Positions 34,809 through 43,222 of a stretch of 64,000 nucleotides of DNA are shown in pieces. The DNA lies in assembly GCA_003521625.1 (NCBI GenBank), contig DPHV01000044.1, positions 33,235 through 97,234 of the forward strand, written 5' to 3'. Source of the stretch: Ruminococcus sp. (GTDB lineage: Bacteria > Bacillota > Clostridia > Oscillospirales > Acutalibacteraceae). The position numbers were made by a program, and so were the translations under genes. Numbering within the stretch: position 1 is the stretch's first letter; each line of letters starts with the position of its first letter. The notes under the pieces are model-generated. The model worked only from the letters and a program-made list of their open reading frames with translations. It had not been told where the DNA came from and made no database searches.

Positions 34809-35324
34809 CTAAAATTCTATCCCGATTCTGCCTGTTATTCCTCTGTCATAGGGGTGCTTTATTTTTTTGAACTCCGTTACGTAGTCGGCAATATCAATGA
34901 ATCGTTCGGGCGGATTGTGGCCTGTCATTACAATTTCCATACTTGCAGGGGCGTTTGCGACAAACTCAAATACCTCCGCCTCGGAAATCATATCGTTGTT
35001 TATTACGTCGAACACCTCGTCGAGGACTACCATATCGTAACGCTCTGTAAGGGCAGTTGTTACACTGCTGTCAAAAATTCCTTTGAAAATCTTTGCCGCC
35101 TGTGCCTTTTCCTTTTCGTCCATTTCGAATGTGAATTTCAGCTCGAGAGGGCAGAATGTGAGAGTTACGTTTTCGGTGTGGCTCAATGTATGGCGTTCGC
35201 CCGAAAATTCTGTTTTGAGAAACTGCACGAACAGAACCTTCATATTGCTGCCTGCGGCTCTTGCGGCAAGTCCTACCGCCGCCGTTGTTTTGCCTTTGCC
35301 GTCACCGTAATAAACGTGTATCAT
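34809..35324 (-). CDS. cobO: Cob(I)yrinic acid a,c-diamide adenosyltransferase
   Basis: 171 aa, BtuR/CobO family. It starts MIHVYYGDGKGKTTAAVGLA with the P-loop GDGKGKTTA; VVLDEVFDVINN and VMTGHNPPERFI are the usual later blocks. It adds the adenosyl group to corrinoids, so the organism makes or salvages adenosylcobalamin. No other cobalamin gene is close. It stands alone; its upstream side is occupied by repeat element D, and no promoter could be assigned. Confidence 0.92.
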   Translation of the reverse strand: MIHVYYGDGKGKTTAAVGLAARAAGSNMKVLFVQFLKTEFSGERHTLSHTENVTLTFCPLELKFTFEMDEKEKAQAAKIFKGIFDSSVTTALTERYDMVVLDEVFDVINNDMISEAEVFEFVANAPASMEIVMTGHNPPERFIDIADYVTEFKKIKHPYDRGITGRIGIEF

Positions 35325-35350
35325 ATATACCTCCGAGATTTTTTATTAGT

Positions 35351-35640
35351 ATGGAGTTTGGAGTGTGGAGAGTGGAGTTTCGGTCGAGTGGATAGGTCGC
35401 AATAATTCAAAAGTTTAATGCCCGAATTAATTTATATGCGGCGTTGCCGCAGAGAGTAATTTTTAATATTTCATAAATTGCGTTGCAATTTACGAAACGG
35501 GACGTCAGGGATGCCGTCCCGAAACGTTGCCGATATATCAATCAACCCGAGGAAAACAAACTTTTCCAAACAACACGTACTATTTTAAATTCGGAGCGGA
35601 GCGACCATGAACTCCACACTCCACACTCCAAACTTCACAC
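35351..35640. repeat. Repeat element D with 16-bp perfect terminal inverted repeats
   Basis: AGTTTGGAGTGTGGAG at 35355-35370 is matched by its exact reverse complement at 35619-35634. The interior shares the core of element B (ATATGCGGCGTTGCCGCA, AAACAAACTTTTCC, TTCGGAGCGGAGCGACCAT) but the ends are unrelated to those of B. It also contains AAATTGCGTTGCAATTT and a CGGGACG...CGTCCCG hairpin. No gene is seen in 35325-35743. Confidence 0.85.
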
Positions 35641-35743
35641 TTAATTATACTTTAATATGTAGCGTTTGGCAATATGTGCATAGTATATAAAATATTTTTA
35701 AGAATGACCTGAAATTTCTACACGAATTAATTTTCGCAAAACC

Positions 35744-35772
35744 TTGCAATAATCGCCTTTACATTGTATAAT
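35744..35772 (+). promoter_or_regulatory. Promoter of the S10-spc-alpha operon
   Basis: TTGCAA at 35744-35749 and TATAAT at 35767-35772 with a 17-bp spacer. Transcription would start near 35779, giving a leader of about 425 nt before rpsJ. It is the only strong promoter seen ahead of the ribosomal cluster. Confidence 0.8.
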
Positions 35773-35778
35773 AATCCT

Positions 35779-36203
35779 TGCGTGACTGCACAAGATATGC
35801 GATGAAGCGGGAGGTTGCGGCGAATTTGCCGGTTTTTCCGTGGAGTATGTCCGATTTTAAACCGGGCGATTATTATGAATCATTTAGAGTATAACTATGT
35901 CAATAGGGTTGCTTTGCCATAGCTGTGCTCAAAAGCTTTCAGGACGTTCCCGGTTAACTGAATAGTTAAACGGGTTTTTTAATGCAGGGTGAGGAAACAC
36001 CCGGCAGAGTTTCAAAAAAAGTTTTTGAAAGCAAACGCCCGCCAACTACGAAGAGCCGAGGCTCGCAACCTTAAAATAGCGAACGGCGACGACCAAGCAG
36101 CGGAAATCACCAAAGTGATTGGAGCTGATTGGAGGAGTGGAAGCTATTTTAAGATAAGCGGAGAGCTACGAGGCTTGACAAAATTTTCAAGGAGGCGACG
36201 ATA
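35779..36203 (+). promoter_or_regulatory. Structured rpsJ (S10 operon) leader
   Basis: A 425-nt 5' leader in two parts. The first (35779-35985) ends in a rho-independent terminator at 35949-35980 and looks like an attenuation-type ribosomal-protein leader. The second (35986-36203) is full of short hairpins (GGGTGAGGAAACACCC, TTCAAAAA/TTTTTGAA, GAGCCGAGGCTC, AATCACCAAAGTGATT) and has an 11-nt long-range match: CTTAAAATAGC at 36070-36080 pairs perfectly with 36143-36153. A CTTGA/TCAAG hairpin directly precedes the rpsJ ribosome site. Likely sensed by an operon-encoded r-protein; which one is not readable. Confidence 0.65.
35949..35980 (+). terminator. Attenuator-like terminator in the rpsJ leader
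   Basis: CCCG and TTAACT pair with AGTTAA and CGGG across a GAAT loop (one G/A mismatch), followed by six T residues. It lies about 170 nt after the promoter and 220 nt before rpsJ, so it must be read through for ribosomal-protein expression. Confidence 0.8.
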
Positions 36204-36515
36204 ATGGCAGTCAAGGAAAAGATTAGAATAAGATTAAAGGGTTATGATCATCAGCTCGTTGATCAGTCAGCCGAGAGAATCGTGGCTACAGCTAAGCGCA
36301 CAGGCGCAAGAGTTTCGGGTCCCGTTCCGCTCCCTACTGAGAAGCAGGTTGTAACAATTCTCCGTGCTGTTCACAAGTACAAGGACAGCCGTGAGCAGTT
36401 CGAGATGAGAACCCACAAGCGTCTTATCGACATCTTAAGACCGTCAAACAAGACAGTCGAGGCTCTTATGAGCTTAGAGCTCCCTGCCGGCGTTGATATC
36501 GAGATTAAGTTATAA
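36204..36515 (+). CDS. rpsJ: 30S ribosomal protein S10 (NusE)
   Basis: 103 aa, complete. IRIRLKGYDHQLVDQSAERIV, GPVPLPTEKQ and the loop around THKRLIDI are family hallmarks. It binds 16S rRNA in the 30S head and, as NusE, pairs with NusB in antitermination. First gene of the operon; AAGGAGGCGACG precedes the ATG. A GTTGGT-GAAA-ACCAAC hairpin follows before rplC. Confidence 0.97.
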   Translation: MAVKEKIRIRLKGYDHQLVDQSAERIVATAKRTGARVSGPVPLPTEKQVVTILRAVHKYKDSREQFEMRTHKRLIDILRPSNKTVEALMSLELPAGVDIEIKL

Positions 36516-36589
36516 TCCGATACCAACCTACAAGCAGACAGGGTCACGTTGGTGAAAACCAACCAATAACCTACAAGGAGGATACATTC

Positions 36590-37222
36590 ATGCAGAAAGC
36601 AATCATCGGCAAGAAAATCGGTATGACACAGATTTTCGATGAAAAGGGAATTGTTATTCCCGTAACTGTTATCGAGGCAGGCCCTTGCGTGGTTACAGCC
36701 AAGAAAACAGTTGAAAACGACGGCTACGCATCCGTTCAGCTCGGATACGGCGACTTAAAGCCCCACAAGGTTACAAAGCCTATGAAGGGATTTTTTGACA
36801 AAGCAGGCGTAGCTCCCAAGAAAACTCTTAAAGAGTTCCGTTTTAACGACACAGACGCTTACAACGTAGGCGACCTCGTTAAGGCAGACGTGTTCACCCC
36901 CGGCGACAAGATTGACGTAACCGGCAAGAGCAAAGGTAAGGGTACCGCAGGCGTTATCAAGAGATGGAACTTCCACCGTCTTAAGGAAACTCACGGTACA
37001 GGCCCCTGCGTTCGTCACGGCGGCTCAATCGGTGCCTGCTCCTCACCCTCAAGAGTATGGAAGGGCAAGAGAATGGCAGGTCACCTCGGCGCAGAACAGG
37101 TAACAGTACAGAACCTCACAGTTGTTAAGGTTGACGCTGAAAACAACCTCATTGCTGTAAAGGGTGCTGTTCCCGGACCAAATAAGGGAATCGTTGTACT
37201 CAAAGATTCCGTTAAGGCTTAA
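36590..37222 (+). CDS. rplC: 50S ribosomal protein L3
   Basis: 210 aa. KAIIGKKIGMTQIFDEKG at the N-terminus and KRWNFHRLKETHGTGP with GSIGACSSPSRVWKGKRMAG are typical. L3 starts 50S assembly and reaches toward the peptidyl-transferase centre. AAGGAGG precedes the ATG. Confidence 0.97.
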   Translation: MQKAIIGKKIGMTQIFDEKGIVIPVTVIEAGPCVVTAKKTVENDGYASVQLGYGDLKPHKVTKPMKGFFDKAGVAPKKTLKEFRFNDTDAYNVGDLVKADVFTPGDKIDVTGKSKGKGTAGVIKRWNFHRLKETHGTGPCVRHGGSIGACSSPSRVWKGKRMAGHLGAEQVTVQNLTVVKVDAENNLIAVKGAVPGPNKGIVVLKDSVKA

Positions 37223-37238
37223 GGAAGGGGGATTATAA

Positions 37239-37862
37239 ATGCCAAGTTTATCAGTAGTAAATATGGAAGGCAACAATGTCGGTACAATCGAGCTTGCTGA
37301 TTCCGTATTCGGTATTGAGCCCAACGCAGCAGTTATGCATCAGGTAGTTGTAAGCTATCTTGCAGCACAGCGTCAGGGCACACAGTCCGCTCTTACAAGA
37401 TCCGAGGTTTCCGGCGGCGGCAAAAAGCCCTGGAGACAGAAGGGTACAGGACGTGCAAGACAGGGTTCAACCCGTGCTCCGCAGTGGACACACGGCGGTA
37501 TCGTGTTTGCTCCCAAGCCAAGAGATTACAGATTCTCTGTAAACAAGAAGGTTAGAAGACTCGCTATGAAGTCGGCTTTCTCTTCAAAGGCTAAAGAAAA
37601 CGAAATCATCGTTGTTGATTCAATCGCAATGGATGAATACAAGACAAAGACAATCGTTGCTATGCTCAACGCAATCGGAGCTGACAAAAAGGCTCTCATC
37701 GTTCTTCCCGCAGTTGACAGCAAGGTTATCAAATCAGCTAACAACATCCCCGGCGTTAAGACAGCTCAGGTCAACACACTCAATGTTTATGACATTCTGA
37801 ATGCTGACAAGCTCGTTATCGTTAAGGACGCTGTAAGCAAGATAGAGGAGGTATATGCATGA
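37239..37862 (+). CDS. rplD: 50S ribosomal protein L4
   Basis: 207 aa. The extended loop GGGKKPWRQKGTGRARQG lines the exit tunnel, where macrolide-resistance changes occur; it shows no visible change. In E. coli L4 represses this operon through its leader, making it one candidate ligand for the leader here. Its last codon overlaps the rplW start (ATGA). Confidence 0.97.
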   Translation: MPSLSVVNMEGNNVGTIELADSVFGIEPNAAVMHQVVVSYLAAQRQGTQSALTRSEVSGGGKKPWRQKGTGRARQGSTRAPQWTHGGIVFAPKPRDYRFSVNKKVRRLAMKSAFSSKAKENEIIVVDSIAMDEYKTKTIVAMLNAIGADKKALIVLPAVDSKVIKSANNIPGVKTAQVNTLNVYDILNADKLVIVKDAVSKIEEVYA

Positions 37863-38152
37863 TCGCTCATGACATCGTAATTCGCCCCGTTATCACTGAA
37901 AAAAGTATGCTCGGCGCAGTTAATAAGGTATATACCTTTGAAGTAGCTAAAACAGCTAACAAAATTGAAATTGCAAAAGCTTGCGAAGAAATCTTCAAGG
38001 TTAAGGTTGCAAAGGTTAACACCGTAAGCGTAAGAGGTAAGTTCCGCCGTCAGGGCAGAAACAACGGCGGCTACACAAAGAGCTGGAAGAAAGCAATCGT
38101 AACATTAACAGAAGACAGCAAGCCTATCGAATTTTTTGAAGGCATGATGTAA
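37859..38152 (+). CDS. rplW: 50S ribosomal protein L23
   Basis: 97 aa. DIVIRPVITEKSM and the following VAKTANKIEIAKACEEIF are family motifs; KFRRQGRNNGGYTKSWKKAIV forms the loop near the tunnel exit, docking site of trigger factor and SRP. Starts 4 nt inside rplD, so translation is coupled. Confidence 0.97.
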   Translation: MIAHDIVIRPVITEKSMLGAVNKVYTFEVAKTANKIEIAKACEEIFKVKVAKVNTVSVRGKFRRQGRNNGGYTKSWKKAIVTLTEDSKPIEFFEGMM

Positions 38153-38231
38153 GTCTGAAATAAATAATTCAGGCAGAATGTATGGGAAACGCCATTTTCC
38201 CGCAAAGCCATCATGAGGAGAGTGAAACCAA

Positions 38232-39065
38232 ATGGCCATTAAAGTTTATAAGCCGACCATCAACTCAAGAAGAAATATGTCGGTTACAGATTATTCGGTC
38301 CTTTCAAAGGTTGAGCCCGAAAAGAGCCTGCTTGCTCCTTTAAACAAGAAGTCAGGCCGCAACAGCTACGGCAGAATCACCGTTCGTCACAGAGGCGGCG
38401 GTAACCGCAGAAAGTACCGTATCATTGACTTCAAGCGTCAGAAGTTTGACGTTGAAGGCACAGTAAAAACATTAGAGTACGATCCTAACCGTTCGGCATT
38501 CATCGCTCTTGTAGAGTACACCGACGGTGAGAAAGCTTACATTATCGCTCCCGAGGGACTTAAGGTAGGCGACAAGGTAGTAGCAGGTGCTAACGCCGAC
38601 ATCAAGCCCGGCAACGCACTTCCGCTTACAGCAATTCCTGTAGGTACATTCATTCACAATGTTGAGCTTTACCCCGGCAGAGGCGCACAGCTTGCTCGTT
38701 CGGCAGGTAATATGGCACAGCTTATGGCTAGAGAGAACGGACTTGCTCTGTTAAGACTTCCTTCAGGCGAGTTAAGAAACGTTCCCGAAAGCTGTATGGC
38801 TACTATCGGTCAGGTAGGCAACATTGACCACGAAAACGTTAAAATCGGTAAAGCCGGCCGTAAGAGAAATATGGGCTGGCGTCCCACAGTCCGCGGTTCT
38901 GTTATGAACCCGAACGACCACCCGCACGGCGGTGGTGAGGGTAAGTCACCGGTTGGCCGTCCGGGCCCTGTAACCCCTTGGGGTAAGCCCGCACTCGGCT
39001 ATAAGACTCGTAAGAACAACAAGAGCAGCGATAAGCTTATCGTTCGCAGAAGAAACGGTAAGTAA
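38232..39065 (+). CDS. rplB: 50S ribosomal protein L2
   Basis: 277 aa. The C-terminal NPNDHPHGGGEGKSP contains the conserved histidine linked to peptidyl transferase and subunit association. A 79-nt gap before it includes a GGGAAA/TTTCCC hairpin. GAGGAGAGTG precedes ATG 38232. Confidence 0.97.
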   Translation: MAIKVYKPTINSRRNMSVTDYSVLSKVEPEKSLLAPLNKKSGRNSYGRITVRHRGGGNRRKYRIIDFKRQKFDVEGTVKTLEYDPNRSAFIALVEYTDGEKAYIIAPEGLKVGDKVVAGANADIKPGNALPLTAIPVGTFIHNVELYPGRGAQLARSAGNMAQLMARENGLALLRLPSGELRNVPESCMATIGQVGNIDHENVKIGKAGRKRNMGWRPTVRGSVMNPNDHPHGGGEGKSPVGRPGPVTPWGKPALGYKTRKNNKSSDKLIVRRRNGK

Positions 39066-39088
39066 GGCAGAGAAAGGAGCTTATAACT

Positions 39089-39361
39089 ATGAGTAGAAGT
39101 ACTAAAAAGGGTCCCTTTGTTCAGCCTGTACTGCTCAAAAGGGTTCTTGAAATGAACGAAAAGGGCGAAAAGAGAATTTTAAAGACATGGTCAAGAAGTT
39201 CAACAATTTTCCCCGAGTTCGTTGGTCACACATTCGCCGTTCACGACGGTCGTAAGCACGTTCCGGTATATGTTACTGAAGATATGGTAGGTCACAAGCT
39301 CGGCGAGTTTGCTCCTACAAGAACCTTCAAGGGTCATGCCGGTTCAAAAACAAGCAAATAA
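39089..39361 (+). CDS. rpsS: 30S ribosomal protein S19
   Basis: 90 aa, starting MSRSTKKGPFV; TWSRSSTIFPEFVGHTFAVH and RKHVPVYVTEDMVGHKLGEF are diagnostic. It binds the 30S head with S13. AAAGGAG precedes the ATG. Confidence 0.97.
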   Translation: MSRSTKKGPFVQPVLLKRVLEMNEKGEKRILKTWSRSSTIFPEFVGHTFAVHDGRKHVPVYVTEDMVGHKLGEFAPTRTFKGHAGSKTSK

Positions 39362-39381
39362 GCGGAAGGAGAGTATTGCAG

Positions 39382-39720
39382 ATGGAAGCAAAGGCAAATG
39401 CTAAATTTGTTCGTATTTCACCCCGCAAGGTTGGCGTTGTTCTTGACCTTATCAGAGGCAAAGACGTCAGATATGCGGAAGCTGTTCTTAAGCACACTCC
39501 CAAGGCCGCTTGCGAGCCGCTTTTAAAGCTGCTCAAGTCAGCTATGGCAAATGCTGAGAACAACCATGATATGGATGTATCCAAGCTCTACGTTGCAGCT
39601 TGCAACGCTACAGCAGGCCCCATCCTTAAAAGAATTCGTCCGAGAGCACAGGGCAGAGCGTTCAGAATTAACAAGAGAACTTCTCACATTACCCTCGTTC
39701 TCAAGGAAAAAGAAGACTAA
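39382..39720 (+). CDS. rplV: 50S ribosomal protein L22
   Basis: 112 aa. RISPRKVGVVLDLIRGK and the hairpin around RIRPRAQGRAFRINKRTSHI are family features; the hairpin lines the exit tunnel. ATG 39382 is chosen because GGAAGGAGAG ends 8 nt before it; TTG 39376 would be too close. Confidence 0.96.
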   Translation: MEAKANAKFVRISPRKVGVVLDLIRGKDVRYAEAVLKHTPKAACEPLLKLLKSAMANAENNHDMDVSKLYVAACNATAGPILKRIRPRAQGRAFRINKRTSHITLVLKEKED

Positions 39721-39734
39721 GGGGAGGTTTAAAT

Positions 39735-40406
39735 ATGGGTCAGAAAGTTAATCCGCACGGTCTTCGTGTCGGTGTTATTAAAGATTGGGATTCCCGTTGG
39801 TTTGCAAACAAAAAGGACTTCGGCGCTACACTCGTTGAGGACTACAACCTTCGTAAAACTCTGAAGGCACAGCTTTACAACTTCGGTATCTCAAAGATTG
39901 AAATTGAGCGTGACGGCAAAAGAGTAAGAATCAGCATTCACTGCGCTAAGCCCGGTCTTGTTATCGGTAAGGGCGGCTCCGAGATTGAGAAGCTCAAGGT
40001 TCAGTGCGAAAAATTCTTAAACAAGCCCGTTGCAATCAACATTGTTGAAGTAAAGGCTCCCGAGCTTGACGCACAGCTCGCTGCAGAGAGCATTGCTCAG
40101 CAACTCGAAAAGAGAATTTCTTTCCGCCGTGCTATGAAGCAGGCTATCGGCAACGCAATGCGCCGTGGAGCAAAAGGTATTAAGGTTATGTGTTCAGGCC
40201 GTCTCGGCGGTGCTGAAATTGCTCGTTCGGAGCAGTATCACGAGGGCACAATTCCGCTTCAGACACTTCGTGCAGACATCGACTACGGTTTTGCAGAGGC
40301 TAACACAACCTACGGTAAAATCGGCGTTAAGGTTTGGCTTTACAAAGGCGAAGTTTTGAACGAAGTTAAGTCAAGAAAGCCCCGCAGAGAAGGAGGCAGA
40401 AAGTAA
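39735..40406 (+). CDS. rpsC: 30S ribosomal protein S3
   Basis: 223 aa. The KH domain shows GLVIGKGGSEIEKLK; the C-terminal domain holds GTIPLQTLRADIDYGFAEA. S3 sits at the mRNA entry of the 30S. The stop overlaps the rplP start (TAATG). Confidence 0.97.
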   Translation: MGQKVNPHGLRVGVIKDWDSRWFANKKDFGATLVEDYNLRKTLKAQLYNFGISKIEIERDGKRVRISIHCAKPGLVIGKGGSEIEKLKVQCEKFLNKPVAINIVEVKAPELDAQLAAESIAQQLEKRISFRRAMKQAIGNAMRRGAKGIKVMCSGRLGGAEIARSEQYHEGTIPLQTLRADIDYGFAEANTTYGKIGVKVWLYKGEVLNEVKSRKPRREGGRK

Positions 40407-40825
40407 TGTTATTACCTAAGAGAGTTAAGTACAGAAGAGTACACAGAGGTCGTATGACAGGTAAGGCTCTTCGTGGTAACAAGGTTACTTACGGTGAGTA
40501 CGGTCTTCAGGCTACAGAGCCTGCATGGATCACCTCAAACCAGATTGAGGCTGCCCGTATCGCTATGACACGTTACTGCAAAAGATTCGGTAAAGTTTGG
40601 ATCAAGATTTTCCCTGACAAGCCTGTTACAGCAAAGCCTGCTGAAACTCGAATGGGTTCAGGTAAAGGTTCTCCCGAATACTGGGTTGCAGTAGTTAAGC
40701 CCGGCAGAGTTATGTTTGAACTCGCAGGCGTTGATGAAGCTACAGCAAGAGAAGCACTTCGTCTTGCTTCAACAAAGCTTCCCATCAAGTGCAAGTTTGT
40801 TAAAAAAGAGGAGGGTGAGCAGTAA
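40406..40825 (+). CDS. rplP: 50S ribosomal protein L16
   Basis: 139 aa, starting MLLPKRVKYRRVHRGRMTGKA; ETRMGSGKGSPEYWVAVVKPG is the conserved block near the A-site tRNA. Its TAA overlaps the rpmC ATG (TAATG). Confidence 0.97.
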   Translation: MLLPKRVKYRRVHRGRMTGKALRGNKVTYGEYGLQATEPAWITSNQIEAARIAMTRYCKRFGKVWIKIFPDKPVTAKPAETRMGSGKGSPEYWVAVVKPGRVMFELAGVDEATAREALRLASTKLPIKCKFVKKEEGEQ

Positions 40826-41028
40826 TGAAAGCATCAGAAATCAGAGAAATGTCAGTTGAAGAGCTTCAGACAAAGCTCACAGAACTCAAAGAAGAATTAT
40901 TTAATCTTCGTTTCCAGCTTGCTGTTAACCAGCTCGAAAACTCATCCAGAATCGGTGCCGTAAAAAAGGACATTGCAAGAGTTTCTACAATTCTTCGTCA
41001 GCGTGAACTTAACGGCACAGAAGCTTAA
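40825..41028 (+). CDS. rpmC: 50S ribosomal protein L29
   Basis: 67 aa. ELKEELFNLRFQLAVNQLEN and VKKDIARVSTILRQRE form the two-helix fold next to L23 at the tunnel exit. Confidence 0.96.
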   Translation: MKASEIREMSVEELQTKLTELKEELFNLRFQLAVNQLENSSRIGAVKKDIARVSTILRQRELNGTEA

Positions 41029-41045
41029 GAGAGGGGGACTTAACA

Positions 41046-41303
41046 GTGAGTGAAAGAAATATGAGAAAAACCGTTGTCGGCAAGGTTGTAAGCAACAAGA
41101 TGGACAAAACAATCGTTGTTGCCGTTGAAGACAGCGTAAAGCATAAGCTTTATAACAAAATTGTTAAGCGTACGGTTCGCTTTAAGGCACACGACGAGAA
41201 CAATGAGTGCAATATCGGCGACCGTGTAAAGGTTATGGAGACCCGTCCTCTTTCTAAGGATAAAAGATGGAGACTCGTCGAGATTATTGAGAAAGCTAAA
41301 TAA
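41046..41303 (+). CDS. rpsQ: 30S ribosomal protein S17
   Basis: 85 aa. RKTVVGKVVSNKMDKTIVVAV and ETRPLSKDKRWRLVEI are diagnostic of this early 16S rRNA-binding OB-fold protein. GTG start at 41046 with GAGGGGGAC upstream. Confidence 0.96.
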   Translation: MSERNMRKTVVGKVVSNKMDKTIVVAVEDSVKHKLYNKIVKRTVRFKAHDENNECNIGDRVKVMETRPLSKDKRWRLVEIIEKAK

Positions 41304-41336
41304 GTTTAGCGGCTTTGAGAAAAGGAGGAATACACT

Positions 41337-41705
41337 GTGATTCAACAGCAAACCATCCTCAAGGTTGCCGACAACACCGGCGCAAAGGAACTTATGTGCA
41401 TTCGTGTACTCGGCGGTACCAGAAGGAGATATGCCAACATTGGCGATATTATTGTTGCCTCGGTTAAAAAAGCAGCACCCGGCGGTGTTGTTAAAAAAGG
41501 CGACGTTGTAAGAGCCGTAGTTGTTCGTTCTGCAAAGGGCGTAAGACGTGAAGACGGCACATACATCCGCTTTGATGAAAATGCGGCTGTTATCATTAAG
41601 GAAGATAAGAACCCCAAGGGTACTCGTATCTTCGGACCGGTAGCAAGAGAGCTTCGTGATAAGGACTTTATGAAGATTCTTTCTCTCGCTCCCGAAGTAC
41701 TTTAA
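41337..41705 (+). CDS. rplN: 50S ribosomal protein L14
   Basis: 122 aa, starting with GTG: MIQQQTILKVADNTGAKELM. GTRIFGPVARELRDKDFMKI is the conserved C-terminus. It lies at the 50S/30S interface and binds silencing factor RsfS in other bacteria. Confidence 0.97.
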   Translation: MIQQQTILKVADNTGAKELMCIRVLGGTRRRYANIGDIIVASVKKAAPGGVVKKGDVVRAVVVRSAKGVRREDGTYIRFDENAAVIIKEDKNPKGTRIFGPVARELRDKDFMKILSLAPEVL

Positions 41706-41720
41706 TTTGGAGGTGTCACA

Positions 41721-42038
41721 ATGAATAAGGTTCATGTAAAAACAGGCGACACCGTTATCGTTATCAGCGGTAAGGATAAGGGCAAAAAAGGTCAGGTTCT
41801 GGCTGTAAGCCCCAAAGAAGGCAAGGTTATCGTAGAGAAAGTAAATATGGTTTCAAAGCACGTTAAGCCCAGAAAGATGGGCGAGCAGGGCGGTATCATC
41901 AAGGCCGAGGGCGCTATGTACGCTTCCAAGGTTCAGATTGTATGCCCCAGATGCAAGAAGCCCACAAGAGTTGCTCACAAGATTTTTGAGGACGGCTCAA
42001 AGGGCAGAATCTGCGCAAAGTGCAAGGAATCACTGTAA
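41721..42038 (+). CDS. rplX: 50S ribosomal protein L24 with zinc-ribbon-like C-terminus
   Basis: 105 aa. The KOW motif VISGKDKGKKGQVLAV is at the N-terminus. The C-terminus has two Cys pairs, CPRCKKPTR and CAKCKES, a probable zinc ribbon present in many but not all bacterial L24. It nucleates 50S assembly. Confidence 0.96.
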   Translation: MNKVHVKTGDTVIVISGKDKGKKGQVLAVSPKEGKVIVEKVNMVSKHVKPRKMGEQGGIIKAEGAMYASKVQIVCPRCKKPTRVAHKIFEDGSKGRICAKCKESL

Positions 42039-42052
42039 GGAGGAAATAAGAT

Positions 42053-42592
42053 ATGGCAAGACTTAAAGAATATTATTCAAAAGAAGTTGCACCTGCTCTT
42101 ATGTCAAAGTTCTCCTACAAGAGCACTATGCAGATTCCGAAGCTTGATAAAATCGTTATCAACGTAGGCGCAGGCGAAGCTAAAGAAAACTCAAAGGTAA
42201 TCGACGCTATCTGCACAGACCTTTCTGCCATCACAGGTCAGAAGCCTCTCGTGTGCAGAGCAAGAAAATCAGTTGCTAACTTCAAACTCAGAGAAGGTAT
42301 GCCGATTGGCTGTAAGGTTACTTTAAGAGGCGAGAGAATGTACGAGTTCCTCGACAGACTCTTCAACGTAGCTCTTCCCCGTGTAAGAGACTTCAGAGGT
42401 ATCAACCCCAACTCTTTCGACGGCAGAGGAAACTTCAATATGGGCCTCAAAGAGCAGCTCATTTTCCCTGAAATTGATTATGACAAGATTGACAAGGTTC
42501 GTGGTATGGACATTTGCTTCGTTACCACAGCACAGACAGACGAAGAAGCTCGTGAGCTTTTAACTCTCATGGGCGCACCGTTTTCAAAGTAA
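42053..42592 (+). CDS. rplE: 50S ribosomal protein L5
   Basis: 179 aa. MQIPKLDKIVINVGAGEA, KLREGMPIGCKVTLRGERM and GRGNFNMGLKEQLIFPEI are diagnostic. It binds 5S rRNA and contacts P-site tRNA. AAGGAGG precedes the ATG. Confidence 0.97.
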   Translation: MARLKEYYSKEVAPALMSKFSYKSTMQIPKLDKIVINVGAGEAKENSKVIDAICTDLSAITGQKPLVCRARKSVANFKLREGMPIGCKVTLRGERMYEFLDRLFNVALPRVRDFRGINPNSFDGRGNFNMGLKEQLIFPEIDYDKIDKVRGMDICFVTTAQTDEEARELLTLMGAPFSK

Positions 42593-42604
42593 GGAGGGAT
42601 TGTT

Positions 42605-42790
42605 GTGGCTAAAACTGCAATGAAAGTTAAGCAGCAGAGAAAGCAGAAGTTCTCTACAAGAGAGTATTCAAGATGTAATATCTGTGGTAGACCACACGCC
42701 TACCTCCGCAAGTATGGTATTTGTCGTATTTGCTTCCGTGAGCTCGCTTACAAGGGCGAAATTCCGGGCGTAAAGAAAGCAAGCTGGTAA
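42605..42790 (+). CDS. rpsZ: 30S ribosomal protein S14, type Z (zinc form)
   Basis: 61 aa, the short form. CNICGRPHAYLRKYGICRIC carries the CxxC...CxxC zinc site, so this is the zinc-dependent version. GTG start after GGAGGG. Confidence 0.96.
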   Translation: MAKTAMKVKQQRKQKFSTREYSRCNICGRPHAYLRKYGICRICFRELAYKGEIPGVKKASW

Positions 42791-42809
42791 GCAAGGGAGG
42801 ATAAAGGTA

Positions 42810-43208
42810 ATGCAGATTACAGATACAATTGCTGATTTACTTACAAGAATTCGTAATGCAAATTCAGCAAAGCACGATTCTGTTGAAATTCCTGCGTCAA
42901 ACCTCAAGAAGTCTATTTGTCAGATTCTTCTTGATGAAGGCTACATTAAGAATTTCACAGTTATAGAAGACGGCAAGCAGGGCGTAATTAAGGTTACTCT
43001 TAAGTATGTTGACGGCAAGACTCCTGTTATCACAGGGCTGCGCCGTGTATCAAAGCCCGGTTTACGTATTTACAGCAATGCAGAAGATATGCCGAAGGTA
43101 ATGAAGGGACTCGGAATTGCCATTATTTCAACCTCCAAGGGTGTTATGACTGACCGTCAGGCACGTAAGGAGCACATTGGCGGCGAAGTTCTCGCTTACA
43201 TTTGGTAA
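42810..43208 (+). CDS. rpsH: 30S ribosomal protein S8
   Basis: 132 aa. DTIADLLTRIRNANSAKHD and the C-terminal GIAIISTSKGVMTDRQARK are diagnostic. In E. coli S8 regulates the spc operon; no separate spc promoter is seen here. Confidence 0.97.
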   Translation: MQITDTIADLLTRIRNANSAKHDSVEIPASNLKKSICQILLDEGYIKNFTVIEDGKQGVIKVTLKYVDGKTPVITGLRRVSKPGLRIYSNAEDMPKVMKGLGIAIISTSKGVMTDRQARKEHIGGEVLAYIW

Positions 43209-43222
43209 GAGGAGGTGCGAAA

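Noticed and set aside
35989..36204. 71-codon Arg-rich open frame just before rpsJ
   Set aside because: It lies wholly within a hairpin-rich leader, has no ribosome site at its GTG, and long-range base pairing explains the sequence better than coding. Kept as part of the leader; a conserved translation would reopen it.
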